Assembly: GCF_017161565.1 (NCBI RefSeq) | Contig: NZ_CP066796.1 | Span: 558,001 to 622,000, forward strand | Length of the DNA: 64,000 nt | Direction: 5' to 3' | Source of the DNA: Erwinia amylovora | GTDB taxonomy: Bacteria > Pseudomonadota > Gammaproteobacteria > Enterobacterales > Enterobacteriaceae | Shown: positions 38,744 through 47,001 of the stretch, piece after piece | Numbering within the stretch: the stretch's first letter is position 1 | Layout of the letters: the number at the start of each line of letters is the position of its first letter | Made by a program: the position numbers and the translations under genes | Notes under the pieces: generated by a model | Database searches by the model: none | What the model saw: only the letters and a program-made list of their open reading frames with translations | Told to the model about the DNA's origin: nothing

Positions 38744-39101
38744 CACCGAAGCTCCTTGCAGTGGATTGATTGACATCCAGTCTAAGGTAGCAGGTTTTTT
38801 ATGTCGCCGGGCGGCGATCAATGCAACAGCATTTTCTTCGCCTCGGGCATATTGAGTGGTGACAGGCAGAGAAAAGTTCCACAAAGAAAGGCTAATGCCA
38901 TAAATAAAATTAAACCCGATATAAAACGGCGCCTGACGCGAAAAATTGGATGACCTGATGCTGGCGTGGGCACATTTTTTGATTATTTATCGAAGGTTTA
39001 CCCCATCAAATGGGGATATTGCATCGATACCTGTTTCAGGCTAGTTTTAGGATCGCATGGGTTACTGAAGATGCTATTCACTTTACTGGAGCTTATATTT
39101 T
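38744..39101. other. Divergent intergenic region between ivy and virK
   Basis: About 357 bases with the ivy Hrp-box-like site (38853-38880, minus). On the virK side the region is AT-rich with TTTTTTGATTATTTATC, but I recognised no operator and no plus-strand Hrp box. Confidence 0.5.
38853..38880 (-). promoter_or_regulatory. Hrp-box-like promoter upstream of ivy
   Basis: On the minus strand: GGAACT-N15-CCACTCA. It fits the broader HrpL consensus KGGARCY-N15/16-CCACNNA at all fixed positions (T precedes GGAACT) and keeps the 15-nt spacer seen in the other boxes here. It lies 110 nt before the ivy start and points at it. Confidence 0.6.
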
Positions 39102-39563
39102 ATGATCAAAAAAACACTTCTTGCCGCTATGTTCGCGGGTACATGCAGTACGGCTCTCGCCGCATTACCCACCCCGCTTAATGACTATCAGGCGGTCAAA
39201 TCAGCCCTGAGCACTGGCAAAACGGTCACGCTGGTGACGACATTTGACCGTTGTGAAGGCCAGCGCGATGGCAAACCGCGCAGCCTTAAAATGATTGGCG
39301 GGCTACAGATCGCCAGCTTCCTTATTCCTGATGATAAATACATCGTCTTTTCTGACTATCATCAGCGGCTGAGCGATAAAGAAGGCGCACCGCAAGTGGA
39401 ATTTACCCGTTACAAAATTATGCCGGATAACCATCTGCTTATCGACACCAAAAGATATCCAGCCACGGCCTCATTCCCCGGCGAGCAGCAGGAAAAGGTC
39501 TTTTCCCCCGTCAGCTGGAACTGCAAAATCGGCAGCGGCGCGCAATTTTACACCGCGCCATAA
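39102..39563 (+). CDS. virK: VirK family periplasmic protein
   Basis: 153 residues with a signal peptide (MIKKTLLAAMFAGTCSTALAA). The mature part has the VirK pattern: LNDYQAVKSALSTGKTVTLVTTFDRCEGQ with Cys, IASFLIPDDKYIVFSDYHQ, and a second Cys in SPVSWNCKIGSGAQFY. This corresponds to the VirK proteins found in Agrobacterium and other plant-associated bacteria. The function is not established. It lies divergent from ivy and just left of hrpK. Confidence 0.82.
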   Translation: MIKKTLLAAMFAGTCSTALAALPTPLNDYQAVKSALSTGKTVTLVTTFDRCEGQRDGKPRSLKMIGGLQIASFLIPDDKYIVFSDYHQRLSDKEGAPQVEFTRYKIMPDNHLLIDTKRYPATASFPGEQQEKVFSPVSWNCKIGSGAQFYTAP

Positions 39564-39656
39564 GCCCCATTGTTTGACTGCCAGCCCCTTGCTGGCAGTC
39601 GATGGTTTGCATGTTGCATGCTGATACGGTGTGCTGGTCATCATCTCAAAACTCCT

Positions 39657-39684
39657 GGAACTCAAAACTCCTTCACACGACATA
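39657..39684 (+). promoter_or_regulatory. Degenerate Hrp box upstream of hrpK
   Basis: GGAACT-N15-CGACATA, one mismatch in the -10-like part (CGAC for CCAC) and the Y variant at the -35-like part. It lies 60 nt before the hrpK start. A 12-bp direct repeat (CTCAAAACTCCT) overlaps its start. Confidence 0.5.
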
Positions 39685-39744
39685 ATATCCGGAAAAAAAA
39701 TTGTCGTCGTGACAGGCCAGATGGCCTTTTTTGGGGAAACCAGT

Positions 39745-42033
39745 ATGCGCATTTCGTCTCCATCGTCTTTTTACCGCCACAGCACAGCAATACCGCCGGA
39801 GATAGCAGCGCCGCAGGCTGCGGCAAAAAACCCTTCGGGGCAGAATATCCAGTTTGGTGCCGCGCCCGGTCAACAACAGGATGCGGTGGTGACCGCGACC
39901 TTAACCGGGTTGATCAAAGCCATCCTGCAAGCGGCCAGCGCCCAACGGGGGGAGGCCGCGAAGCCCTCCGCTGGCGTAAAAGCGCCGCCACAGGCAAACA
40001 GCCCGGCGGTGGCAACATCATCCGGCCCGTCGGCCAGCGCAGAAAATTCGGCCGATTTTCTTGATAATTCATCCCTGTCATCGCCTGACAAATTGGTCAA
40101 ATGGCAGCCGATGGTGGCTAACCTCGCGCCCGGGCAGCGCCTGCAGGCGGAAAAAGAACTTAACCGCCCGCTGGCTGCGGCGCAGATGGTGCTGGACGGC
40201 GGGCCAGATGCTCAACGCGCCCGGGCCTATATTGACGCCAATCCGGCGCTGAAAAATGCCATTGATGCAGGTCAGCACGGCGATAATCCGGACGGAAAAG
40301 TGACGCGCGCCGATTACCAGGGCTTTATCAGGCGGATGAGCAAGGCGCGTGATGCGGCAGATCGCGACATCAATGATTTCCTGAAAAAACACCCGGATGC
40401 CGATGAAGGCTCGCGGCAGATGGTGATGGAGGCGGCAACCCTACGCGCCAACGAGCCGCTGGTGCGGGTCGCCGCGCTGGAAAACGGCAAGGCGGGCAGG
40501 GATATGAGCGGGAACGATCTGCAAAATCTTGTCGGTCAAAATCCCGGCCTGGCCGGTTCACTGCGTCAGGCGGCGCGCAGTTTCGCCTCACCTGGCCTGT
40601 CAGCGCAGCTTGACCAGGGAGGCGTCAGCGGTAAAAAGCTGGCCCGGCACGGGCCAGATAACCGCTTCAACGCGAAAAATATCGATAACTGGATCAAGAA
40701 ACAGGCCCCGACCAACGGTGCCGCCTTTGCCGGGCTGATAAACCAGGTATCGCTGGTCAATGCCACCGCCGGGGTGGATATCAAATCTCTGGATAAGGAT
40801 ATCTTCACCCATGCGGAAAACTACAGCGCTGCGCAAAAAGCGGCGGTCATGGTGAAGCTGCAACATACCCTGGCAACGGTACAGGCCGGGCGCGGGCTGC
40901 ATAATACGCAAAAAACCGAACAGGCACTGAACGAGAAAATTGCCCAATTGCAAAACGATCCGGCCGTGAACGACTGGCTGGAAAAGGCCGTAGCGGCGCA
41001 GAGCCGGGCGTTGGTGAACGGCGACCCGGGCCTGCACCGGGCGCTCGACAAACGTTATGCTCAGATCGTCTCGGGTAAGACGCTGAGCGACGATATGCAG
41101 CGCCTGCAGGCCGGGCAGAAAGACAAAAAGACGCCGGCGGATTACAGTGATGCGCTGCTGCGGCTGGATGATGAACTGAGCTTACAGCAGGCGCTGCGTG
41201 GGGATAGCGTTCCCACGGCGAAAGAGATTGTCGCCAGACAGCCAGCGCTGGGTCAGCAGTTGACGGATGCCTGGCAGCAACAAATAGCCCAGGGGGGCTG
41301 GGTCAAGGATCACATTAAAGACAAGCATGCCGATCCGCTGCAGCTGCTGGCGCAGTGCGATGTAAAAAAGAGCGCTTATGAGGCGGTATTGCCACAGCGG
41401 GTCACCTCTCTGAAGGAGGACGGCTATACCGAAGCGGTGCTCGACGCGCTGAAGGTCGGCAAGAAGGGGATGGGTATGCTGAAAACCTTGAAGGATGCAG
41501 GGTTGCTCTCCGGGAATGTGAAGAAAATGAGCGGTAAAGAGTTCCTTGATGCCCTGAATAAAACCGATACGCCGCTCACCGGGATGAAGGGGCTGATGAA
41601 AACCGGAATGGGCAGCGCCGCAGGCGTTGCCGGACTGTTTTCGGTGGCGGGGATGTTAGCGGACGGCGACAAGGCCGGTGCGGCTAAAGCAATTTACGAC
41701 GGCGTGCGCGGCAGCGGAGAGCTGGCCAAACTGGGGGTAGATACCGCATTGAAAAGCGCCGGAAGGGGCGTCACTGCCAGCTTCGGGCGCATGGCAGGCA
41801 TGGCGGCGGGACGAGCGGTGGGGATGGTAGCCGGAGAAGCCAGCGGCATGGCGGCGGCCAGCGCCATCGGGGCGGCAGCAGGGCCGCTGGGCTGGGTTGT
41901 CGACGGCGCGCTGGCGCTGGGTTTCGGCATCAGTTCCATCGTCGGTGCGGTGAATAAGCATAAAGAGCAGAAGCGTTTTGACCATAATGTCGATCCGACA
42001 CTGGATCGGTTCGGCATCCCCCGCGCGCACTGA
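39745..42033 (+). CDS. hrpK: HrpK, putative type III translocator
   Basis: 762 residues from the ATG at 39745 (GGGGA 7 nt upstream); an earlier in-frame ATG at 39631 lies before the Hrp box and is unlikely. The N-terminus is polar and Ser/Pro/Ala-rich, as in secreted Hrp proteins. The middle is helical and charged, with an EF-hand-like DNPDGKVTRADYQGF stretch. Near the C-terminus an Ala/Gly/Met-rich membrane-active segment (GMAAGRAVGMVAGEASGMAA and following) resembles HrpK of Pseudomonas syringae. HrpK proteins are secreted harpin-like or translocator accessory proteins. Its position beside the hsv genes matches the Erwinia hrp island. Confidence 0.85.
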   Translation: MRISSPSSFYRHSTAIPPEIAAPQAAAKNPSGQNIQFGAAPGQQQDAVVTATLTGLIKAILQAASAQRGEAAKPSAGVKAPPQANSPAVATSSGPSASAENSADFLDNSSLSSPDKLVKWQPMVANLAPGQRLQAEKELNRPLAAAQMVLDGGPDAQRARAYIDANPALKNAIDAGQHGDNPDGKVTRADYQGFIRRMSKARDAADRDINDFLKKHPDADEGSRQMVMEAATLRANEPLVRVAALENGKAGRDMSGNDLQNLVGQNPGLAGSLRQAARSFASPGLSAQLDQGGVSGKKLARHGPDNRFNAKNIDNWIKKQAPTNGAAFAGLINQVSLVNATAGVDIKSLDKDIFTHAENYSAAQKAAVMVKLQHTLATVQAGRGLHNTQKTEQALNEKIAQLQNDPAVNDWLEKAVAAQSRALVNGDPGLHRALDKRYAQIVSGKTLSDDMQRLQAGQKDKKTPADYSDALLRLDDELSLQQALRGDSVPTAKEIVARQPALGQQLTDAWQQQIAQGGWVKDHIKDKHADPLQLLAQCDVKKSAYEAVLPQRVTSLKEDGYTEAVLDALKVGKKGMGMLKTLKDAGLLSGNVKKMSGKEFLDALNKTDTPLTGMKGLMKTGMGSAAGVAGLFSVAGMLADGDKAGAAKAIYDGVRGSGELAKLGVDTALKSAGRGVTASFGRMAGMAAGRAVGMVAGEASGMAAASAIGAAAGPLGWVVDGALALGFGISSIVGAVNKHKEQKRFDHNVDPTLDRFGIPRAH

Positions 42034-42121
42034 CGCGCCGACAGCCCAGGGAAGGGCATCCGTATGGCAAGGCTGGCGATTATCTCTGCTGTCTGGATAT
42101 TTCCTAAAAAAAACTCACTTC

Positions 42122-42149
42122 GGAACCCGACTTCGTTTAAGCACACACA
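42122..42149 (+). promoter_or_regulatory. Hrp box upstream of hsvA
   Basis: GGAACC-N15-ACACACA. The first part is perfect and the second has one mismatch (ACAC for CCAC). It lies about 98 nt before hsvA. hsvABC belong to the Hrp regulon in E. amylovora, as I recall, so this is the expected promoter. Confidence 0.65.
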
Positions 42150-42247
42150 GATGAGGCTTAACAGCCCGTTTGCTTAAATTCCACAACGCCAGATTGCCGG
42201 GTTATTCGGTGATAAGTTCGAATAAATCAATAAATTCAAGGTAGAAA

Positions 42248-43348
42248 ATGCATTATCAAAAAGAAGAGCCATCTTATTTTTCACATAGTCCAAGCCCTGT
42301 TGAAGTCTATACAGAATGGGACCCGCTGGAAGAAGTCATCGTCGGGATCATGGATGATATTCGCGTACCTGACTGGGACAAAAGCTTAAAAGCCATCATT
42401 CCTGAAGAGAACCATGATTTTTTTCAGACCTACTCCGGTAAACGCTTCCCGGAAGAACTGCTGATCAAAGCCCGGCAAGAAGTTGAGACCCTGGCTCAAA
42501 TCCTGCAAGCCGAAGGCATCCGGGTAAAAAGGCCTAATGAGTCAAATCACCACCAGCCGATCATGACGCCGCATTTCACCACCGGGGGCACTTTTTATTC
42601 AGCCATGCCAAGGGACTGTCTTTTTGCCATCGGCAAGAAAATCATTGAAGTCCCGATGTCATGGCGCAGCCGCTATTTCGAGACCTTCGCCTTTCGCGAC
42701 ATACTGAACGACTATTTCACGCGTGGCGCCGAGTGGATCGCTGCTCCCAAGCCGATGCTGTCGGACGATGTGTGGGAGAAGGATTTTGATTTCGAACAAG
42801 AATTTCCGTTCCGTTCGATCATCACCGAAGTTGAGCCGCTTTTCGACGCGGCCGACTTTATGAAGATGGGCCGGGATATTATCGGGCAGCGTAGCCACGC
42901 GACCAACAAGAAGGGGATTGAATGGTTGCGCAGAACCCTGGGGCCGGATTATCACATCCATATCTACGAGTTTGATGAGCCGGCTCCGATGCACATCGAT
43001 ACGACGATCCTGCCGCTGGCACCGGGGCGCGTATTGATCAACAAAGGCTGGGTGCCGCAGATCCCGGATATTTTCAAAGACTGGGAAATCCTGAATCCGC
43101 CAGCCTCTAATCTGCCGGACGATCACCCCTTATACATGTCGTCCAACTGGATCCACACCAATGTATTGATGCTGGATGAGAAGACCGTCATCGTCGAGGA
43201 AGATGAAGAAGCGTTGATTTCCGCTTTCCGTCAGTGGGGTTTCAAAACCATCCTCTGCCCGTTCAAACATTTTCAGACCTTCGGCGGGTCATTCCACTGC
43301 GCCACGCTGGATGTCAAACGTAGCGGAAGCCTGAAAAGCTATATCTGA
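42248..43348 (+). CDS. hsvA: HsvA, amidinotransferase-like systemic virulence protein
   Basis: 366 residues of the glycine/inosamine amidinotransferase family. Catalytic landmarks are visible: MTPHFTTGGTFYSAMPRDC, the Asp/His pair in YEFDEPAPMHIDTTILPLAPGRVLINKGW, and the nucleophilic Cys near residue 350 (FGGSFHCATLDVKRSG). Such enzymes move an amidino group from arginine to an amine acceptor. Followed by two ATP-grasp genes, it suggests synthesis of a guanidino-bearing small molecule. In E. amylovora hsvA is reported to aid systemic spread in apple. Acceptor and product cannot be read from the sequence. Confidence 0.9.
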   Translation: MHYQKEEPSYFSHSPSPVEVYTEWDPLEEVIVGIMDDIRVPDWDKSLKAIIPEENHDFFQTYSGKRFPEELLIKARQEVETLAQILQAEGIRVKRPNESNHHQPIMTPHFTTGGTFYSAMPRDCLFAIGKKIIEVPMSWRSRYFETFAFRDILNDYFTRGAEWIAAPKPMLSDDVWEKDFDFEQEFPFRSIITEVEPLFDAADFMKMGRDIIGQRSHATNKKGIEWLRRTLGPDYHIHIYEFDEPAPMHIDTTILPLAPGRVLINKGWVPQIPDIFKDWEILNPPASNLPDDHPLYMSSNWIHTNVLMLDEKTVIVEEDEEALISAFRQWGFKTILCPFKHFQTFGGSFHCATLDVKRSGSLKSYI

Positions 43349-43366
43349 GACGTTGATGCGGCATCT

Positions 43367-43387
43367 CCGTCAGCCCCGGGCTGACGG
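43367..43387. repeat. Hairpin 1 between hsvA and hsvB
   Basis: CCGTCAGCC-CCG-GGCTGACGG, a 9-bp perfect stem starting 18 nt after the hsvA stop. No T-run follows. Confidence 0.6.
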
Positions 43388-43402
43388 TAAAGCGCATGGG
43401 GT

Positions 43403-43432
43403 ATCCGGCAGGGCCGTGCGGCCCTGCCGGAT
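43403..43432. repeat. Hairpin 2 between hsvA and hsvB
   Basis: ATCCGGCAGGGCC and GGCCCTGCCGGAT form a perfect 13-bp stem with a 4-nt loop. GAAAGCTTTTATC follows, not a classical T-run. Together with hairpin 1 it may stabilise the hsvA mRNA or attenuate read-through to hsvB. Confidence 0.65.
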
Positions 43433-43474
43433 GAAAGCTTTTATCGCCATCTGATACGCACCAAAGGCCTCGAA

Positions 43475-44722
43475 ATGCAACCCACTAAAACAGTACTAAT
43501 CGTCTCTTCCGAACTGAATGCTGCGCATACGGTTGACACCGTCAAAGCAGCATACGGCCTGGAGGGGTGGCATTTTATCTATCTGACAGAAGATTATCTG
43601 GGCGTGGCCCGGGATGAATTAAAGTGCCCTGAAAATTTCATCGTGCGCGATTTTTCCGCGGCGTCGGATATTGAGGCGACGCTGGATAATATCGCCCGCC
43701 AGCATGCGGTCTCAATGGTTATTCCCTGCGATGAATTCTCCGTATATCCCGCCGCTTTAGCCAACGATCTCTGGGCGCTGCCTGGCCTGACCCGTGAGGT
43801 AGCGCGCAAGTTTCGTGATAAGAAGCGCATGAAAGAGATTGCTCAGCAGGCCGGTATTAAGACGGCGCGGGAAATCACCTTAGACGACATTGAAAACGGC
43901 CGTGTGCAGTACCCGGTTGTTGTCAAACCGCGTTCTATGGCTGGCTCAATTGGCATCAGGATCATCACTGAAGCGGAGCAGCTTTATGCGATGGACGTCA
44001 ACTGGCTGGCCGAGTACCGCGATATGGATGAAAAACAGTGCTTTATTGAAGAGTACAACCCCGGTGCCATTTACCATATTGACTGCGTGGTCCTCAACGG
44101 TGAGCTGGCGTTTATTTCCGTCGGCGAATATTGGGGCACGCCGCTTGGCTTCCTGCATGAAAAACCGGTTGGTTTACTATCGACAGGCGATAGGGCTATT
44201 GAAGAAACCTGGCGGGCCTTCACTGAAAGCGTGTTAACCGCCTTCGATGCGCCCGATGGGGTTTTTCATATAGAAGCCTTCGCTGATTCGGGTTCAGGCC
44301 CGGAGCTGCTGGAAATCGCCTGGCGTCCGGGAGGTGCAGGCCTCGTCGAAATGATCGACATGGTATTTGGGCTGGATCTGAGGTTTATCCATCTTGCTGC
44401 GCAGCTGGGGCTGATTGATGCGATCGCCGTCCAGCGTAAAGAAGAGGCATTTGGTTTTATGACCTTCCCTAAAAAGCACCTGGCGACTGAGGCGCTGTAT
44501 GTCACCGGGGTTGCTCTGCCCCCGCTCGAAAACATGCCCACCCTGAGGATCCATCAGGTACCCGCCATCGGCGATGTCGCATCAGGGGAATTTCACTGCT
44601 ACACGGATTCGCTGGGGGGTTTTATGTTTTGTGGTGACCGCGATCGGGTGGCGCAGGATGTGACATACATCAAGGCCCATTATGAGGTACAGGTTGCGGC
44701 GGAAAAACCGACCGCCTGTTAA
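43475..44722 (+). CDS. hsvB: HsvB, ATP-grasp protein
   Basis: 415 residues. The N-terminal Rossmann-like part starts TKTVLIVSSELNAAHTVDTV. The ATP-grasp core follows: REVARKFRDKKRMKEIAQQAGIKTARE, then YPVVVKPRSMAGSIGIRIITEAEQL (ATP-binding Lys and Ser/Gly loop), FIEEYNPGAIYHIDCVVLNGE, and the metal-binding FHIEAFADSGSGPELLEIAWRPGG. ATP-grasp ligases join a carboxylate to an amine or thiol. It is a clear paralogue of HsvC. Substrates are unknown. Confidence 0.9.
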   Translation: MQPTKTVLIVSSELNAAHTVDTVKAAYGLEGWHFIYLTEDYLGVARDELKCPENFIVRDFSAASDIEATLDNIARQHAVSMVIPCDEFSVYPAALANDLWALPGLTREVARKFRDKKRMKEIAQQAGIKTAREITLDDIENGRVQYPVVVKPRSMAGSIGIRIITEAEQLYAMDVNWLAEYRDMDEKQCFIEEYNPGAIYHIDCVVLNGELAFISVGEYWGTPLGFLHEKPVGLLSTGDRAIEETWRAFTESVLTAFDAPDGVFHIEAFADSGSGPELLEIAWRPGGAGLVEMIDMVFGLDLRFIHLAAQLGLIDAIAVQRKEEAFGFMTFPKKHLATEALYVTGVALPPLENMPTLRIHQVPAIGDVASGEFHCYTDSLGGFMFCGDRDRVAQDVTYIKAHYEVQVAAEKPTAC

Positions 44723-44762
44723 GGGCTGTCATTCATTTTGCATCAGGAAACGGTGACAGGAC

Positions 44763-46007
44763 ATGGACACAAAACAATCACATACCATTTTGATCGTCTC
44801 TTCCGAACTGGATGTGGCTCAGGCGGTGAGCAGGATCCAACAGCGTTACCCGATCGCCAACTGGCAGTTTATCTGGCTGCTGGAGGATCTGCAGGGTCAG
44901 GCCGGAGAAGATCTGCAGCGCGAGGGAACCTTTGTCATCAAAGACTTCGCCGTGCACAGCGAAGTCGAAGAGGCTTTCAACCAAATTGCACAGGCGTATA
45001 GCGTCACGGCGGTCATTCCCAATGACGAGTTTGCGGTTTACATCGCTGCATGGGCTAACGAGCGCTGGCAGCTGCCGGGGCTGACGTTCGATGTGGCGAC
45101 CCGTTTTCGTGACAAAAAACGTATGAAGCAGATTGCTCAACGGGCGGGCATTGCTACGGCGCGAGAAATCAGCATGGATGAGATCCACCAGGGAAAGGCG
45201 ACGTTTCCGCTTATTCTGAAACCGCGTTCTCTGGCGGGTTCGGTCGGGGTGAGGATCATCAGCGATGCCAGCCAGCTGGCCGCAGTCACTATCGCTGACG
45301 TTGATGAATATCGCGACATGGATGAGCAGCAATACTTTATTGAAAGTTACAATCCGCAGCCCATCTATCAGATAGATGCCATCGTGCTGCAAGGACGCCT
45401 GGCGTTTCTGTCGGTAGGAGAATATATCGGAAAACCCATCGACTACCTTAACGAATGCCCGCTGGGGTTTCTCTCCGTAACCGATGACGATCTCCAGTGC
45501 ATCTGGCGTCCTTTTACCGAGCGGGTATTGTCGGCTTTCGATGGCCCCGATGGCGTTTACCATATAGAAGCTTTTGGCGATGCGGGCGAAGGCGCCGAGC
45601 TACTTGAGATTGCTTTTCGGCCCGGCAGTGGCTCAACCATTGAGATGGTACAATTTGCCTGGGGGCTTAACCTGGATCTGGGCCTGGTACACCTGGCGGC
45701 ACAGCTGGGGCTGGTCGGCGATCTTCATTTTGGGCGCCAGGCGCAAGCTTATGGCTATATGATGTTTCCTAAAAGACATTGCGCCGAAGAGACGCTTTAT
45801 GTGACCGAGGTTGCGCTGCCGGGCATCGACCGCGTGCCAACCTTGAAGATGCACAAAACCCTGCATCGCGGCGATATCGCCTCCGGTGAATTCTACTGCC
45901 ACAAGGACAGTATGGGCGTTTTTGTCTTCAGCGGTGACCGAAGCGGAGTGGCGCGAGATCTGAAACGGATAGTGGAGGAGTACCGGGTTTACGCCGAGCC
46001 GCGCTAA
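44763..46007 (+). CDS. hsvC: HsvC, ATP-grasp protein, paralogue of HsvB
   Basis: 414 residues with the same order of motifs as HsvB: HTILIVSSELDVAQAV at the start, FDVATRFRDKKRMKQIAQRAGIATARE, FPLILKPRSLAGSVGVRIISDASQL, FIESYNPQPIYQIDAIVLQG and YHIEAFGDAGEGAELLEIAFRPGSG. The pair probably arose by tandem duplication. It begins 40 nt after hsvB. Two ligases plus an amidinotransferase fit a short assembly line for a peptide-like guanidino compound; that is inference. Confidence 0.9.
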   Translation: MDTKQSHTILIVSSELDVAQAVSRIQQRYPIANWQFIWLLEDLQGQAGEDLQREGTFVIKDFAVHSEVEEAFNQIAQAYSVTAVIPNDEFAVYIAAWANERWQLPGLTFDVATRFRDKKRMKQIAQRAGIATAREISMDEIHQGKATFPLILKPRSLAGSVGVRIISDASQLAAVTIADVDEYRDMDEQQYFIESYNPQPIYQIDAIVLQGRLAFLSVGEYIGKPIDYLNECPLGFLSVTDDDLQCIWRPFTERVLSAFDGPDGVYHIEAFGDAGEGAELLEIAFRPGSGSTIEMVQFAWGLNLDLGLVHLAAQLGLVGDLHFGRQAQAYGYMMFPKRHCAEETLYVTEVALPGIDRVPTLKMHKTLHRGDIASGEFYCHKDSMGVFVFSGDRSGVARDLKRIVEEYRVYAEPR

Positions 46008-46080
46008 TAAATGTCAGGTTTACCGTTCCCCGGCGCGCGATGCAGCGGCCGGGGATGCCGTCAGTCAGTGCAGATCTGGC

Positions 46081-46465
46081 TTATTCAATGATTTCAGCCA
46101 GGCTGGCGGGCACACCGGGGCGGCCGTTGATCAAACAGGTGGCGGTAAATAACGCCTCCGCGTAAACCACGTTGTTGACCAGGATTTGTTGAGCAAAAAT
46201 TCACCCGGCTACGTTTTTCATTCTTCAGCGGCTGGCAGGTGACCTCTACCTTATCCCCGGCTTTCAGGCTTTTCTTAAATTTGAGGGTATATTCCAGCAG
46301 CATATGAATACGTCCCTGCTTAAACTCCTCTTCGAGATCCAGCCCCAGCGCTTCTGCCATGTAAGCATGACGCGCCCATTCAAAATAAAACGGATAGTAA
46401 AGGCCATCGACCACGCCCTGGAAATCGACATGGTTCGGGTCAACGTCATAGTGTTTGCAAAACAT
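46081..46465 (-). pseudogene. Hotdog-fold acyl-CoA thioesterase, broken by one base
   Basis: Starts at the ATG at 46465 (MFCKHYDVDPNHVDFQGVVDG), with the 4HBT active-site pattern (HVDFQGVVDGLYYPFYFEWARHAYM). After EKRSRVNF the frame goes out of register, but the adjacent frame continues QQILVNNVVYAEALFTATCL and INGRPGVPASLAEIIE to a TAA at 46081. Removing one T from the TTTTT run (46195-46199 on the plus strand) restores a 127-residue protein of normal length. Recent pseudogene or homopolymer sequencing error. Confidence 0.75.
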
Positions 46466-46520
46466 GTTTGTTCCTTAATTGCTTCATTCAGAACAGGTTA
46501 ACAAGAGTAAGGCATCGCGT

Positions 46521-46940
46521 CTAACCGCTAAGCTGCTTAATCAGATAATGCTGACGATGATGAACCGGCATCTGTTCCAGCGTCATTTGCAGCCGGTAGC
46601 CCTGCTTTTCATAAAACTCCCGCGCCTGGAAGCTGAAGGTGTCCACGCACGCGCGCTGACAGCCGCGTACGGTGGCTTCAAGCTCTGCTGCCTGTAGCAA
46701 CCTGGCTCCGTGGCCGCTGCCGCGTAGCGCCTCTTCCACCCATAAAAAATGAATATGCATCCAGTTTCCCCAGGTGGTGGCGAGCAGCCCGGCTATTTTG
46801 TTGCCGCTGTCATCATCGATAAAGACGGCAAGGTCTCTGACCTGGTTGACATCGACGTACTGTGCGTTAAACGCCATCAGCTTCTGGCGGATATGGTTAA
46901 CATCGTCATGATGTGGCGTGGCAGTCACTAACATATTCAT
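46521..46940 (-). CDS. GNAT family N-acetyltransferase
   Basis: 139 residues with the GNAT fold: LAVFIDDDSGNKIAGLLATTW (strand 4), MHIHFLWVEEALRGSGHGARLLQAAELEA with the acetyl-CoA loop (RGSGHG), and RGCQRACVDTFSFQAREFYEKQGY (strand 6 and helix). The substrate is unknown. It lies between the broken thioesterase and hrcU, 61 nt after the hrcU stop, on the same strand. Confidence 0.85.
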   Translation of the reverse strand: MNMLVTATPHHDDVNHIRQKLMAFNAQYVDVNQVRDLAVFIDDDSGNKIAGLLATTWGNWMHIHFLWVEEALRGSGHGARLLQAAELEATVRGCQRACVDTFSFQAREFYEKQGYRLQMTLEQMPVHHRQHYLIKQLSG

Positions 46941-47001
46941 CGGCCGGTTTCCTCGCGCATTATTCCGGGAATAGGTGGCGAACGGCAGGTAATAGTTCCG
47001 T

